From positions 372,001-436,000 of the forward strand of contig CAVZKR010000004.1 in the NCBI GenBank assembly GCA_963775935.1: 64,000 nucleotides of DNA, in the 5' to 3' direction. Shown in pieces: positions 52,371 through 61,311 of this stretch. A program made the translations under genes and the position numbers. Each line of letters opens with the position of its first letter. Positions within the stretch are counted from its first letter, which is position 1. The notes under the pieces are model-generated. The model had not been told where the DNA came from. It saw only the letters and a program-made list of their open reading frames with translations, and did not search any database. The stretch comes from JBBIPA01 sp963775935. Its GTDB lineage: Bacteria; Chloroflexota; Dehalococcoidia; GIF9; UBA5629.

Positions 52371-53143
52371 GACGGAAAGAATCAACGTTAGTAGCGGAGC
52401 GAAATTCCCCTATTGTCGAGCGGATCAAAGCAATCAAAGCTGAGCATCCGTTCTGGGGATACCGGCGTATCTGGGCGCATCTGAAATATGTCGACGAGCT
52501 TGAGATCAACAAAAAACGAGTGCTCAGGTTACTCCAGAAGCATGAGCTCCTGGTGAAGCCAGATACAAAGCTTAAGGCGATAAGGACACCAACCAGGAAC
52601 AAACCAAAACCAGATCGTCCTAATCAGTGGTGGGGCATCGACATGACCAAGGTTATGGTAAATGGGTTTGGCTGGATGTACATCGTGGTTGTCCTGGACT
52701 GGTACACCAAGAAGATTGTTGGGTACTATGCGGGCATGCAATGCCGGAGCAAACACTGGCTGGAAGCTCTGGATGCTGCAGTGAACAGGCAATTCCCTGA
52801 TGGAGTGCGGGAGCAACGACTGTTTCTCATGTCGGATAATGGGAGTCAGCCAACATCAATCGGCTTCATGAAAGCGTGCCGGGATATGGATATTACCCAG
52901 ACGTTTACCAGCTATAACAATCCGAAGGGTAACGCGGACACAGAGCGAGTTTTCAGAACAATGAAAGAGGAGCTTCTCTGGCTCAGAGAGTGGACTAGTC
53001 CGTTTGAGATGGCAGATGCCCTGGGCAAGTGGATAGAGTACTACAATGGCAAGTATTTACATTCAGCGCTTGGATACAAATCGCCAACCAAATTTGAGGA
53101 GGAATATCAAAACAGCCAGGCTACTCTCTTAGTGACGGCTTGA
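52367..53143 (+). CDS. IS3-family transposase OrfB (DDE catalytic subunit)
   Basis: A 258-residue integrase-core protein with an N-terminal HTH_21 region (FWGYRRIWAHLKY) and the catalytic triad: D in QWWGIDMTKVMV, D in FLMSDNGSQPT and E in GNADTERVFRTMKEEL. It performs strand cutting and joining for the element, fused to or together with OrfA. The frame is complete up to the stop just before the right terminal repeat; the element looks functional. Confidence 0.92.
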   Translation: MRRKESTLVAERNSPIVERIKAIKAEHPFWGYRRIWAHLKYVDELEINKKRVLRLLQKHELLVKPDTKLKAIRTPTRNKPKPDRPNQWWGIDMTKVMVNGFGWMYIVVVLDWYTKKIVGYYAGMQCRSKHWLEALDAAVNRQFPDGVREQRLFLMSDNGSQPTSIGFMKACRDMDITQTFTSYNNPKGNADTERVFRTMKEELLWLREWTSPFEMADALGKWIEYYNGKYLHSALGYKSPTKFEEEYQNSQATLLVTA

Positions 53144-53860
53144 TTTCATGGGGTGCAGTACATCCGATTATACGTTCTTATTACCACAAGGCCTTAAGTT
53201 GAACATGGATGTTAAGTTTCCTTTGGATAAATATTTAGAATATTTTAACGCAACTGCCGAGGTAGATAAGGATAAATGTAAGAATCAATTCTTGAAAGAC
53301 GTCAAACAACGAATGAAAGAGGTGACTGGTCGAGATTATATTAATCCTGAAGAAAATACTGTTGATTATGTGTTGGTCTTTATACCAAACGAGCAGATAT
53401 ATTATTTCATACAGGAAAACGATAGCTCTATTCTTGACGAAGCACTAAAAAATAAGGTGATTCCGTGTTCTCAAATTACACTTTATGCAATACTGGCTGT
53501 TATAAGACAGGCAGTCGATAATTTTAAATTGGAGAAAACCGCAGGAGAGATCCTATCGTTACTTGGTTTATTCACAAAACAGTGGGAACTGTTTTGTGAA
53601 TCCATGGAAAAAATGGGCAAGAGAATCGAGGATGCTCATAAAGAATACGACAATTTGACCACGACACGCCGACGGCAACTTGATCGACCTCTTCAAAAAA
53701 TAGAGGACTTAAGGAAGGAAAAGGGCATCCCTGAGGCGGTATTACCTGAGAATGAAACACTACAAATTGAAAGCCCGGAAGAAAAGAGATAGTCGAGTTA
53801 CACTAAGCTTAAAATTACTCTACCTCGGATAATTCCACCTCATAACTCAATAACCACAAA

Positions 53861-55033
53861 ATGAAAAATGTAAGAAGATTACACCATTATAAAAGCCTGT
53901 TTTTTATCTGCATGGCATTGCTAACTATGCTTCTGGTGGCAGCCTGTGCGCGACCATTGGCACCACCGTCACAATCAATCCCTCCCATAGAAAATAATCC
54001 CAGCAACAGACCCGTAAAACAGATAACAACCCTGGTAGACAGAGCTGCCAAGACGCTGGACTGGTCGCACAAGCTGAATAAGCTCACCATTGAAAAATAC
54101 GGCGCTGATACTTATGTGGACGTTTATGTTATCAATCCAGACGGCACTGGAGAACAGTGCCTTACCTGCAATAAAGCAGGCTGCCCTCAGAAACATAATG
54201 GCAATTCCGCCTGGTATCCCTCCGGCGAGTGCATCGTGTTCACGGCAGAAAAAGAAAAAAATCCAAACTACCTGTGGCGGGAGGCGGTACCGGGCTCTGG
54301 CTTTAACAATGACCTCTGGGTAATGACCGACGACGGTCAGAACTTCTTCCAGTTGACCAATTATCCGCTGCACGCCAGAGCTATTATTCACCCCCACTTC
54401 TCTCATGACGGCAAGCAGCTATTCTGGGCGGAAAGGTTGCGCAGTGCTGCCGGCAGCGCATGGGGCACATGGGCATTAAAAATCGCTGATTTCGTTATCG
54501 AAAGCGGCAAACCCACTATCAGAAATACCCAGAATTACCAGCCAGGCAGAAACCGCTACTTCTATGAGTCCCATGCCTTTTCACCGGACGATAGCAGGAT
54601 TCTGTTTACCGCCAACCCGGATGGCCAAACCGATAGCGGTTTCGATATCTATACCCTGGATTTGTATAGCGGTCGGCTCGCCAATCTGACCAACACACCC
54701 AGTGACTGGGATGAACACGCCCAGTACTCGCCCGATGGTAAAAAAATTGCCTGGATATCTGCCACCGGGCTCAACATCCCCCATAATTCCATTAAAGTTA
54801 ACGACTTCGAGAGAGGACTGGTTACCGAATTGTGGATTATGGACACTGACGGTTCCAACAAGCAGCGGCTGACCTACTTCAATCAGCCCGGCTATACCGA
54901 ATATATGGACGGTCAGCGGGTCATCGTTTCCGATATCACCTGGTCGCCCGATGGTAAAACTATCGCCACACTCATCGCCTACTGGAGCGGTACCTTACTG
55001 AAATCAAAAATCGTATTGATTGAGCTACGATAA
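53861..55033 (+). CDS. TolB-like PD40 beta-propeller lipoprotein
   Basis: A 390-residue exported protein. The signal peptide core is near residues 12-26 and the lipobox ends in C29 (LVAAC). The propeller blades are seen as NPDGTGEQCLTC, WYPSGECIVFTAEK, HFSHDGKQLFWAERL, AFSPDDSRILFTANPDGQ, YSPDGKKIAWISA and WSPDGKTIATLIAYW. These are PD40/TolB repeats; ligand-binding or scaffold roles at the cell surface are typical. It is separate in sequence from the shorter propeller lipoprotein at 50282. There is no strong ribosome site just before ATG 53861. Confidence 0.85.
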   Translation: MKNVRRLHHYKSLFFICMALLTMLLVAACARPLAPPSQSIPPIENNPSNRPVKQITTLVDRAAKTLDWSHKLNKLTIEKYGADTYVDVYVINPDGTGEQCLTCNKAGCPQKHNGNSAWYPSGECIVFTAEKEKNPNYLWREAVPGSGFNNDLWVMTDDGQNFFQLTNYPLHARAIIHPHFSHDGKQLFWAERLRSAAGSAWGTWALKIADFVIESGKPTIRNTQNYQPGRNRYFYESHAFSPDDSRILFTANPDGQTDSGFDIYTLDLYSGRLANLTNTPSDWDEHAQYSPDGKKIAWISATGLNIPHNSIKVNDFERGLVTELWIMDTDGSNKQRLTYFNQPGYTEYMDGQRVIVSDITWSPDGKTIATLIAYWSGTLLKSKIVLIELR

Positions 55034-55063
55034 TCTGCGGAGTATGAATGTGGAGGAAAAATC

Positions 55064-55363
55064 ATGGTCCAGAAAAAAGTACAGCTAACCAATAAACAGG
55101 GAGATGGTTATATCATTCCTCTGGGGCAAATAAATCTGGTATTTGTAGCGACGGACAAGGGGCTGGCGGGATGCGGAGCTTTCGACGTGGCAGCGCTGAA
55201 TAACTTCGGTTACCCTGCTGTAAAGGTGAAATCCCAAAGTGGCAAACCTATTGCTACCATTGATGATTTGCTCCAAGGGATTGTCAAAGAAGCCAATGCC
55301 GAGGCATCCAAACTGGGGATAACTCTCGGTATATCAGGTAAAGAAGCTCTCGATTTGATGTAG
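55064..55363 (+). CDS. DUF1805 protein (YunC-like)
   Basis: A 99-residue soluble protein with VFVATDKGLAGCGAFDVAAL and NNFGYPAVKVKS, the signature of DUF1805. Bacillus YunC belongs to this family; its function is not known. ATG follows TGGAGG. It lies 30 bp behind the propeller lipoprotein and 33 bp before the deacetylase-like gene, on the same strand. Confidence 0.85.
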   Translation: MVQKKVQLTNKQGDGYIIPLGQINLVFVATDKGLAGCGAFDVAALNNFGYPAVKVKSQSGKPIATIDDLLQGIVKEANAEASKLGITLGISGKEALDLM

Positions 55364-55396
55364 CCCAACCCATTATGAATAGATTAAAATACAAAT

Positions 55397-56146
55397 ATGA
55401 AAATCGTCTATCACCCTCGATATACGGAAGTATACGACTCTGACCCGGCGGCGGAGGCGGGAAGAATGGAGACGATTCTCAAAGAGCTGGAAGAAATATA
55501 TGAGTTTGTAACCCCTGAACCAGCTACCGAAGAGGATTTGCTCATAGTCCATACTCAGTCACACATCGAAACTATCAAGAGTAATCCTCGGCTCTACGAG
55601 ATTGCTTGCCTCTCAGCCGGCGGCGCTATCAAGGCAGCACAACTGGCTATGCAAGGTGAGCCGACTTTTGGCTTAATCAGACCACCAGGTCACCATGCCA
55701 GCTCCGACCATTGCTGGGGATTCTGCTCTTTCAATAACATCGCCGTAGCTTTAACCAAACTCAAGTCTGATGGATTCATTGGCAGTGCCTTCATCCTGGA
55801 CTTCGACCTCCATTTCGGAGACGGCACCGACAATATCTTCACCGGCACCAAAATGACCTACTTTCAGCCCAAATACCAGCATCGGCAAGGTTTCATGAGT
55901 GAACTGGAGGAAGCAGTACGAGAGGTAAAAGGATACGATATTCTCGCCGTCTCTGCTGGCTTCGACCGTCATATCAACGATTGGGGCGGGCAGCTCACCA
56001 CCGAGGACTATGAGACCATCGGTAAGCTTGCGAAAGAAGCAGCCACAAAGCATTGCAATTGCAGGAGGTTTGCCTTGCTGGAAGGCGGCTATAACCACCG
56101 CGTCCTCGGCAAAAATGCCAAAGCCTTCTTAGAAGGTTTTTCATAA
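55397..56146 (+). CDS. Histone-deacetylase-like (acetoin utilisation AcuC-type) amidohydrolase
   Basis: A 249-residue zinc hydrolase, rather short for the family (300 or more is common). The catalytic pair is H99-H100 in RPPGHHASS; zinc ligands are D137 and H139 in LDFDLHFGDGTD and D190 in SAGFDRH. The family removes acetyl or other acyl groups from lysines, polyamines or related amides. There is no signal peptide. It follows DUF1805 closely and precedes ubiA, without an obvious pathway link. The ribosome site is weak. Confidence 0.88.
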   Translation: MKIVYHPRYTEVYDSDPAAEAGRMETILKELEEIYEFVTPEPATEEDLLIVHTQSHIETIKSNPRLYEIACLSAGGAIKAAQLAMQGEPTFGLIRPPGHHASSDHCWGFCSFNNIAVALTKLKSDGFIGSAFILDFDLHFGDGTDNIFTGTKMTYFQPKYQHRQGFMSELEEAVREVKGYDILAVSAGFDRHINDWGGQLTTEDYETIGKLAKEAATKHCNCRRFALLEGGYNHRVLGKNAKAFLEGFS

Positions 56147-56268
56147 AGGTTTCTTCAATCATAAGCTTTTCAGCTATGTAGTGAACCTTACAATCTATTT
56201 TAGTAATTATGAAACTATTTCGCGAGAAGTTGTTCAGCAACCTCAAATTTTTGGTATAATCAAAGCTC

Positions 56269-57162
56269 ATGAAACTCAAGATATTTTTTCTGGAGACCAG
56301 GCCGCAGTTCCTGATTCTTTCCATTGTACTGGCATTCGTGGGCACTGCTATCGCCTGGTATGAAGGCTATTTCCACCTTGGTCACGCTCTACTGGCTGGT
56401 TTCGGGCTAATTCTAGCCCATATAAGCTGCAATACACTCAACGACTACTTCGACTATAAGAGCGGGATAGACATGGTCACAAACCGAACACCTTTCAGCG
56501 GCGGCAGTGGTATTCTCCGAGAAGGTCTGCTCACGCCAAAACAGGTCCTCTGGCTGGGCTTAACCTGTTTTATCATCGATATACCAATAGGCATCTACTT
56601 CGTTATTGTTGCGGGCTGGATGCTGCTGCCTCTACTGGTGGTAGCGGCTCTCTGCATACTCCTCTACAGTCCCCTTATCCTCAAATTCAACTGGCCGGAG
56701 TGGTCACCCTGGCTGGGGTTGGGGGTCCTGCCGGTACTGGGCATGTATTTTGTACAAACCGGCGTCTATACCTGGCATGCTGTGGTAGCTGCTATACCAG
56801 CGGGCATACTGGTACACAATCTGCTCCTGCTCAACGAATTTCCTGATGCCGAAGCTGATAGCAAAGCCCATAGAAAAACGCTGCCCATCACTATGGGCAA
56901 AAAAAAGGCGAGTATTGTCTACTCGGCTCTGACTATTCTGGCTTATGTGTGGATTATCGGGGCGGTAATCGCCTGCATCATGCCATCGCTCTCGCTTATC
57001 AACCTGCTCACAGTACCTCTGGCGATAAAAGCCATTCGCGGAGCAACGAAACCAGACGATTTGTCCAAATTGATTCCAGCTATGGCTAGTAACGTCATGG
57101 TCGTGCTGGCAACACAGTTTCTGGTAGGCGTTGGCTACATCCTGGCGAAAGTGATCAGCTAA
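56269..57162 (+). CDS. UbiA-family prenyltransferase (MenA-like)
   Basis: A 297-residue membrane enzyme with about eight helices. The first Asp-rich motif NDYFDYKSGID is at residues 58-68 and the second is NEFPDAEADSKAHRKTLP. These bind the prenyl diphosphate magnesium ions. It would attach a prenyl chain to an aromatic ring, most likely in menaquinone synthesis because a UbiE/MenG methyltransferase gene follows at 10 bp. The segment TNRTPFSGGSG is as in MenA. Confidence 0.88.
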   Translation: MKLKIFFLETRPQFLILSIVLAFVGTAIAWYEGYFHLGHALLAGFGLILAHISCNTLNDYFDYKSGIDMVTNRTPFSGGSGILREGLLTPKQVLWLGLTCFIIDIPIGIYFVIVAGWMLLPLLVVAALCILLYSPLILKFNWPEWSPWLGLGVLPVLGMYFVQTGVYTWHAVVAAIPAGILVHNLLLLNEFPDAEADSKAHRKTLPITMGKKKASIVYSALTILAYVWIIGAVIACIMPSLSLINLLTVPLAIKAIRGATKPDDLSKLIPAMASNVMVVLATQFLVGVGYILAKVIS

Positions 57163-57171
57163 TCCTCCAAA

Positions 57172-57903
57172 ATGAACAGCTCCAACAGTGCCGCTACTCC
57201 AGGCAAATCTCTCTACGGTATGTTCACCGCTATTCCGCGACGCTATGACCTGATTAATACTATCGTCACCTGGAGGCTGGACAAAGGATGGCGCAATAAG
57301 GCAGCCAGAGAATGCCTTAAATCTCAACCAGCCAGACTGCTTGACCTGTGCTGCGGCACCGGCGACCTGGTGATTACCATAGCTCGATTGGCTCAGCATG
57401 ATATGGAGCTGACAGGAATCGATTATAGCCAGCCTATGCTGGACATTGCCAGCAGAAAAGCAGAACTTTTAGCCAGAGGCAGAAAAATATCATTCATTCC
57501 CGGTGATGCTGCCGAGCTTCCCTTCCCTGAGGGATACTTCGACTGCGCCGGCATCTCCTTCGCCTTCCGCAACTTAACCTATAAAAATCCGCTGGCGCAG
57601 AAGCATCTGAGCGAGGTATTCAGGATATTAAAACCCGACGGTAGGTTTGTCATCGTGGAAAGCAGCCAGCCAAAATCGGAGTTCATACGAGCAGTATTCC
57701 ATCTCTATTTACGCTGTTTTGTGTTCAGAACAGGTCACCTGCTTTCGGGCAACAAGCAGGCATATCACTATCTCTCTGAATCGGCAGCACGGTTCTTCAC
57801 GCCGGAGGAAGTCAAAGAAATGTTGCTCGGCACTGGCTTTCGCCACGTTTTCTACCAGCCGCTTTTTTTAGGAGCTGCCGGAATTCATATAGCTACTAAG
57901 TGA
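57172..57903 (+). CDS. UbiE/MenG-family C-methyltransferase
   Basis: A 243-residue SAM-dependent methyltransferase. Motif I is LLDLCCGTGDLVI (about residues 57-68), motif II region SFAFRNLTYK and the family start FTAIPRRYDLINTIVTWRLDKGW are clear. It methylates the quinone ring late in menaquinone or ubiquinone synthesis. It follows the ubiA-type gene with only 9 bp between, so the two probably act in the same pathway, although the other men genes are not in the window. Confidence 0.9.
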   Translation: MNSSNSAATPGKSLYGMFTAIPRRYDLINTIVTWRLDKGWRNKAARECLKSQPARLLDLCCGTGDLVITIARLAQHDMELTGIDYSQPMLDIASRKAELLARGRKISFIPGDAAELPFPEGYFDCAGISFAFRNLTYKNPLAQKHLSEVFRILKPDGRFVIVESSQPKSEFIRAVFHLYLRCFVFRTGHLLSGNKQAYHYLSESAARFFTPEEVKEMLLGTGFRHVFYQPLFLGAAGIHIATK

Positions 57904-57940
57904 GCAACCTTCTACGAGTGAGGAGCGACGGGCAACGACT

Positions 57941-59191
57941 TCAAATCTGTTTTTCGATGCAGTATTCCCGCAAGGTATTCAGCGCGGCGAAAAATTCTCG
58001 CATCATGACGCTCACCGAATACATACCACGCTGGGTCACTGTGAGTTTCCCATCCTTCTCCACCACCACGCCACCCAGCTTCAACAGCAACAATTCGAGG
58101 CTTAACTTTTTGTGGATATCAGCGCCGAAGTCACGCTGAAACAGAGCGGTGTCTACTGTCATGCCGAACAGCTTGGTGAGCAAATAGTAACGGAGATATT
58201 CTCTTTCTGAAAGCTTCCGCCAGCGCACGATAGGAAATCTGTCACTCTCCACCATATTATGATACCTGTCCAGCGAAAAGGCATTCACGTAGAAATTGCC
58301 TTTCACCAGGCTTACCGAGCCGGAGCCGATGCCAACATAGTCGGCAAAGTCAACAATGTACTCATCTATCATCCTGTCACCGCGGGAAAAGCACCAGACG
58401 GTCGAGGCTTTGTAGCCTTTGCCATAAACGTCCCTGCGGATGATATCGTAGTACTTCTTTTCCTGCGAGTTATCCACCCTGCTGAATCTGCGCTCCATGG
58501 CATTTTTCTTATGGGGTGATGGCATCAGTGGATAAAAGGTAACTTGGTCAATGCCCAGATTTTTGAAGGTGTCTACGTCAGCCTTAAATTTCTCAAGTGA
58601 CTGGAAAGGGAAATTGAAGATTAAATCCACATTAAGGGTATCGAACTGCCCCTGTGCCAGCAACAATTTCTCTTTAGCTTCTTCTCCGCTACAGAGCACC
58701 CTGCCCATAGCTTTTGCTATGCCGTCGTCGAAGCTTTGCACCCCTATGGACAACCGGTTAATTCCCGCAGCTTTCAGGGCGGCGACGGTCTCCCTGTTGA
58801 GCTCGTTGGGCGTGGTCTCCAGTGAGAGCTCCCTGACGGTAAAATGCTTCTTCAAATAGTCGATAAATGGCAGCAGCTCATCCATCAGTATAGTGGGCGT
58901 GCCGCCGCCGAAGTAGAAATTGGAGAATTTGAAGCCTCTCTGGATATAGAGGTCCAGCTCTTTTTTCAGGCTTTTAAAATACTCTCGCGCCGTATCTTCT
59001 TTGTATAAGTATCGATTGAAGCAGCAAAAGGGGCAGAGGGTTCTGCAGAACGGGATGTGGATGTAGAGGGATATCTCGGCGCCACCAACCAGTCCTTTCT
59101 CAGTGACCATCGAGTCATCGATTTCTTCACTGAGCTTCAGAAATTTTTTGCCTTCAGACCGGGTAATAAAACCAGCAACATTCGCAATCAT
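57941..59191 (-). CDS. HemW/HemN-like radical SAM protein
   Basis: A 416-residue protein with the radical SAM cluster motif C-x3-C-x2-C in PFCRTLCPFCCFN (near residue 55), then FGGGTPTIL, SLETTPNELNRE and INRLSIGVQSFDDG, the family hallmarks. The C-terminal part (LRYYLLTKLFGMTVD) is that of coproporphyrinogen-oxidase-like proteins. HemW proteins insert haem or act in anaerobic haem steps; HutW/ChuW members degrade haem. Which applies here is unclear. It is convergent with the ubiE gene (37 bp between the stops). Confidence 0.85.
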   Translation of the reverse strand: MIANVAGFITRSEGKKFLKLSEEIDDSMVTEKGLVGGAEISLYIHIPFCRTLCPFCCFNRYLYKEDTAREYFKSLKKELDLYIQRGFKFSNFYFGGGTPTILMDELLPFIDYLKKHFTVRELSLETTPNELNRETVAALKAAGINRLSIGVQSFDDGIAKAMGRVLCSGEEAKEKLLLAQGQFDTLNVDLIFNFPFQSLEKFKADVDTFKNLGIDQVTFYPLMPSPHKKNAMERRFSRVDNSQEKKYYDIIRRDVYGKGYKASTVWCFSRGDRMIDEYIVDFADYVGIGSGSVSLVKGNFYVNAFSLDRYHNMVESDRFPIVRWRKLSEREYLRYYLLTKLFGMTVDTALFQRDFGADIHKKLSLELLLLKLGGVVVEKDGKLTVTQRGMYSVSVMMREFFAALNTLREYCIEKQI

Positions 59192-59383
59192 TTTTTTAAC
59201 TCAATAACAAGTGGTTATCACAGCATTGTTATTATAGCGTAGCCAGCAAGTGGAAGCAGAAAAAATACCATTCAGACGCATGGCAGAATCAAGGTGCGCT
59301 TCATTGATGCCCCGTTTTCAGAGTAACGCAACAGTAGACTTCAGAAAATATTGAACAAGTCGTTATAGAGCGAAAAGGCTCAG

Positions 59384-59857
59384 CTAAACGTTGGGCACGC
59401 ATCCGGGCGCTCTCACCAGCAATACCGGTACGCAGGTGCAACGGAAGACTTTGTCAGCGACGCTGCCCAATGTCCATCTGCTGACGCCGGTACGGCCGTG
59501 GCTCGCCATGACGATGAGATCGACCTGGTTCTTTTCGGCACATTTTACGATTTCATTAGCCGCATTGCCCAGGCATGATTCTATCTTTATGTTCACTCCC
59601 AGATTCTTCAGCGTTTTCTCTATATCTCCAAGATAAAGACTGCACTGCTTCTGAACGCCCTCCGTAATGTCCCTGACGTGTTTTTCCCAGCTTGCCGGCA
59701 TACTCGCCGGATAGTCAGCGGTAACCTCCGGTGGTTCACACACCCTGAACAAGATTACCTCTTTCACATTTTGTCCCTTAACCAGTTCCTCGACATAGGG
59801 GAGGATACATTCTGCCAGCTTAGAGCCGTCCAGTGGGACAAGTATCTTCTTGAACAT
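59384..59857 (-). CDS. Universal stress protein (UspA family)
   Basis: A 157-residue UspA-fold protein. It starts MFKKILVPLDGSKLAE and has the ATP-binding pattern G-2x-G-9x-G(S) as GRTGVSRWTLGS near residues 125-137, so it probably binds ATP. ATG follows a GGAGG-type site (CACCTCC on the plus strand at 59866). It is a single gene between the radical SAM protein and larA, with no operon partner. Stress or energy-status signalling is the usual role. Confidence 0.9.
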   Translation of the reverse strand: MFKKILVPLDGSKLAECILPYVEELVKGQNVKEVILFRVCEPPEVTADYPASMPASWEKHVRDITEGVQKQCSLYLGDIEKTLKNLGVNIKIESCLGNAANEIVKCAEKNQVDLIVMASHGRTGVSRWTLGSVADKVFRCTCVPVLLVRAPGCVPNV

Positions 59858-60019
59858 CGTCGCTTACCTCCACAATTTAGCTGCTAAAGTATAATACGAC
59901 TCAGCATTTAGGGCAAGACGACCCTTTAGCTTAATCCCTCTTGAACATCCCTGTAACTTGTGCACTTTGTTCTTAGCGTCTGAACCACCTATAATATAAT
60001 GCTCAGGAGATAGTATGAG

Positions 60020-61285
60020 ATGAACTTCACCGAAATCGAGCTTCCCTATGGACATACCGTTCTAAAAGCAAAGATACCAAAAAAGAACCTCACCTATATT
60101 CTGAATACAAAACATGTCGACGGTCTGAAGAACGAGGCTGAAGCCATAACCAAAAGCCTCCGTTCTCCCACAGGGTGTCCCGCGCTCCGGGATTGTGTCA
60201 ACAAGAATGACAGGGTTATCGTCATAGTGACTGACAATACCAGAGCCTGCCCCGATGACAGGATAGTGCCGCCGATACTGGCAGAACTGGAACAGAAGGT
60301 ACCGCGGGAAAATATCACCATCATCGTTGCCCTGGGCTTACATCCGCCTCTGGATAAAGAAGCGCTCATCAAGAAACTGGGCAAGGATATCGTGAACAAC
60401 TACCGGGTGCTCAACCACGATGTGAACCAGACGGTTAATATCGGCACCACGTCCAGGGGCACTCCTGTCGATATCAACACTCATGTTGTCGAGGCAGATT
60501 TTCGCATCAGCACCGGATTTATCGAGCCTCATTTCTTCGCTGGCTTCTCCGGCGGCAGGAAAAGCATTGCACCCGGCGTCTTCAGTGTCCGGTCGGCATA
60601 TAAAAACCACGGCTATGCCATGGTAGAACATCAAAATGGTAGGGCAGGTATTCTTAAGGGCAATCCCATCCATGAAGATATGGTCGAGCAAGCTAGGATG
60701 GCGAAACTCAATTTCATCGTTAATGTGCTCCTCAATAAGAACAGGGAAATAACCCACGTTGTGGCTGGCGACCCCTTCCAGGCACATGAAAAGGGATGCG
60801 ATATAGCCAGAGATATTGTCGGGGCAAAAGTGGGACATAAGGTAGACATCACTATCACCTCAAACAGCGGAGAGCCTCTCGATCTTGACCTGTATCAGAC
60901 CTGCAAGGGCATCGACACTGCCTCGACCATCACCCGTGACGGAGGGATCATACTAGCGGCATCTTCCTGCAGCGTCTGTGTGGGTCCCGACTCATTTAAG
61001 GATTTACACATGTCGGTTAGCTCACCAAAAGAAGTGCTGCAAAAGATAAAGCGAGAAGAGCCGATAGGCGTCCAGTGGCAAAACCAGATTCTAGCCCGCG
61101 TCCAGCTCAAAAACGACATCTACCTTGTTTCGAATCTGGAGGATAGCGAAGTCAGGAACATGATGATTACGCCCATTCGAAGCATAGAGGAAGGAATAGA
61201 GAAGGCATTCGCTGTTCTGGGCAAAGACGCCGAAATCGCCGTTATCCCGGAAGGACCGCTGGTTATCCCAATAGTTGAGGGGTAA
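60020..61285 (+). CDS. LarA-family nickel-pincer racemase/epimerase
   Basis: A 421-residue LarA-like enzyme. The residues that hold and use the nickel-pincer nucleotide are all present with the same spacing as in Lactobacillus LarA: H108 (GLHPPLD), H171 (EPHFFAG), K181 (SGGRKSIAPG) and H197 (KNHGYA). It therefore should racemise a 2-hydroxy acid, lactate or a relative. The cofactor-making larB, larC and larE genes are not in the window. It is a single gene; ATG at 60020 lies behind GGAG at about 60006. The substrate is open, as the family includes many epimerases. Confidence 0.88.
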   Translation: MNFTEIELPYGHTVLKAKIPKKNLTYILNTKHVDGLKNEAEAITKSLRSPTGCPALRDCVNKNDRVIVIVTDNTRACPDDRIVPPILAELEQKVPRENITIIVALGLHPPLDKEALIKKLGKDIVNNYRVLNHDVNQTVNIGTTSRGTPVDINTHVVEADFRISTGFIEPHFFAGFSGGRKSIAPGVFSVRSAYKNHGYAMVEHQNGRAGILKGNPIHEDMVEQARMAKLNFIVNVLLNKNREITHVVAGDPFQAHEKGCDIARDIVGAKVGHKVDITITSNSGEPLDLDLYQTCKGIDTASTITRDGGIILAASSCSVCVGPDSFKDLHMSVSSPKEVLQKIKREEPIGVQWQNQILARVQLKNDIYLVSNLEDSEVRNMMITPIRSIEEGIEKAFAVLGKDAEIAVIPEGPLVIPIVEG

Positions 61286-61311
61286 GCGGAGAGGCATTGA
61301 ACTCTATCAAC

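Larger units (their letters stand above)
52029..53163 (+). mobile_element. IS3-family insertion sequence in rmuC
   Basis: About 1135 bp. The termini are imperfect inverted repeats reading inward as TACTGCTCCCCATTAA (left) and TACTGCACCCCATGAA (right). It is flanked by the 3-bp direct repeat CCG (52026-52028 and 53164-53166), the duplication size known for IS3 elements. It carries orfA and orfB. An older relic of a related element is at 16734-16846. Confidence 0.9.
51476..53792 (+). pseudogene. rmuC: rmuC interrupted by an IS3 element
   Basis: The two exon-like halves 51476-52028 and 53167-53792 make one 392-residue RmuC protein. The first half has an N-terminal membrane helix (residues 4-22), a long coiled coil (about 30-140) and KARGQWGERMAEDVL; the second resumes with DYTFLLPQGLKLNMDVKFPL, then EKTAGEILSLLGLFTKQWE. 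RmuC limits rearrangements at DNA ends and is a restriction-nuclease-fold protein. Joining at the duplicated CCG gives ATRPDYTF in frame, so the insertion is recent and precise. As it stands the first half ends at about 52063 inside the IS. Confidence 0.9.
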
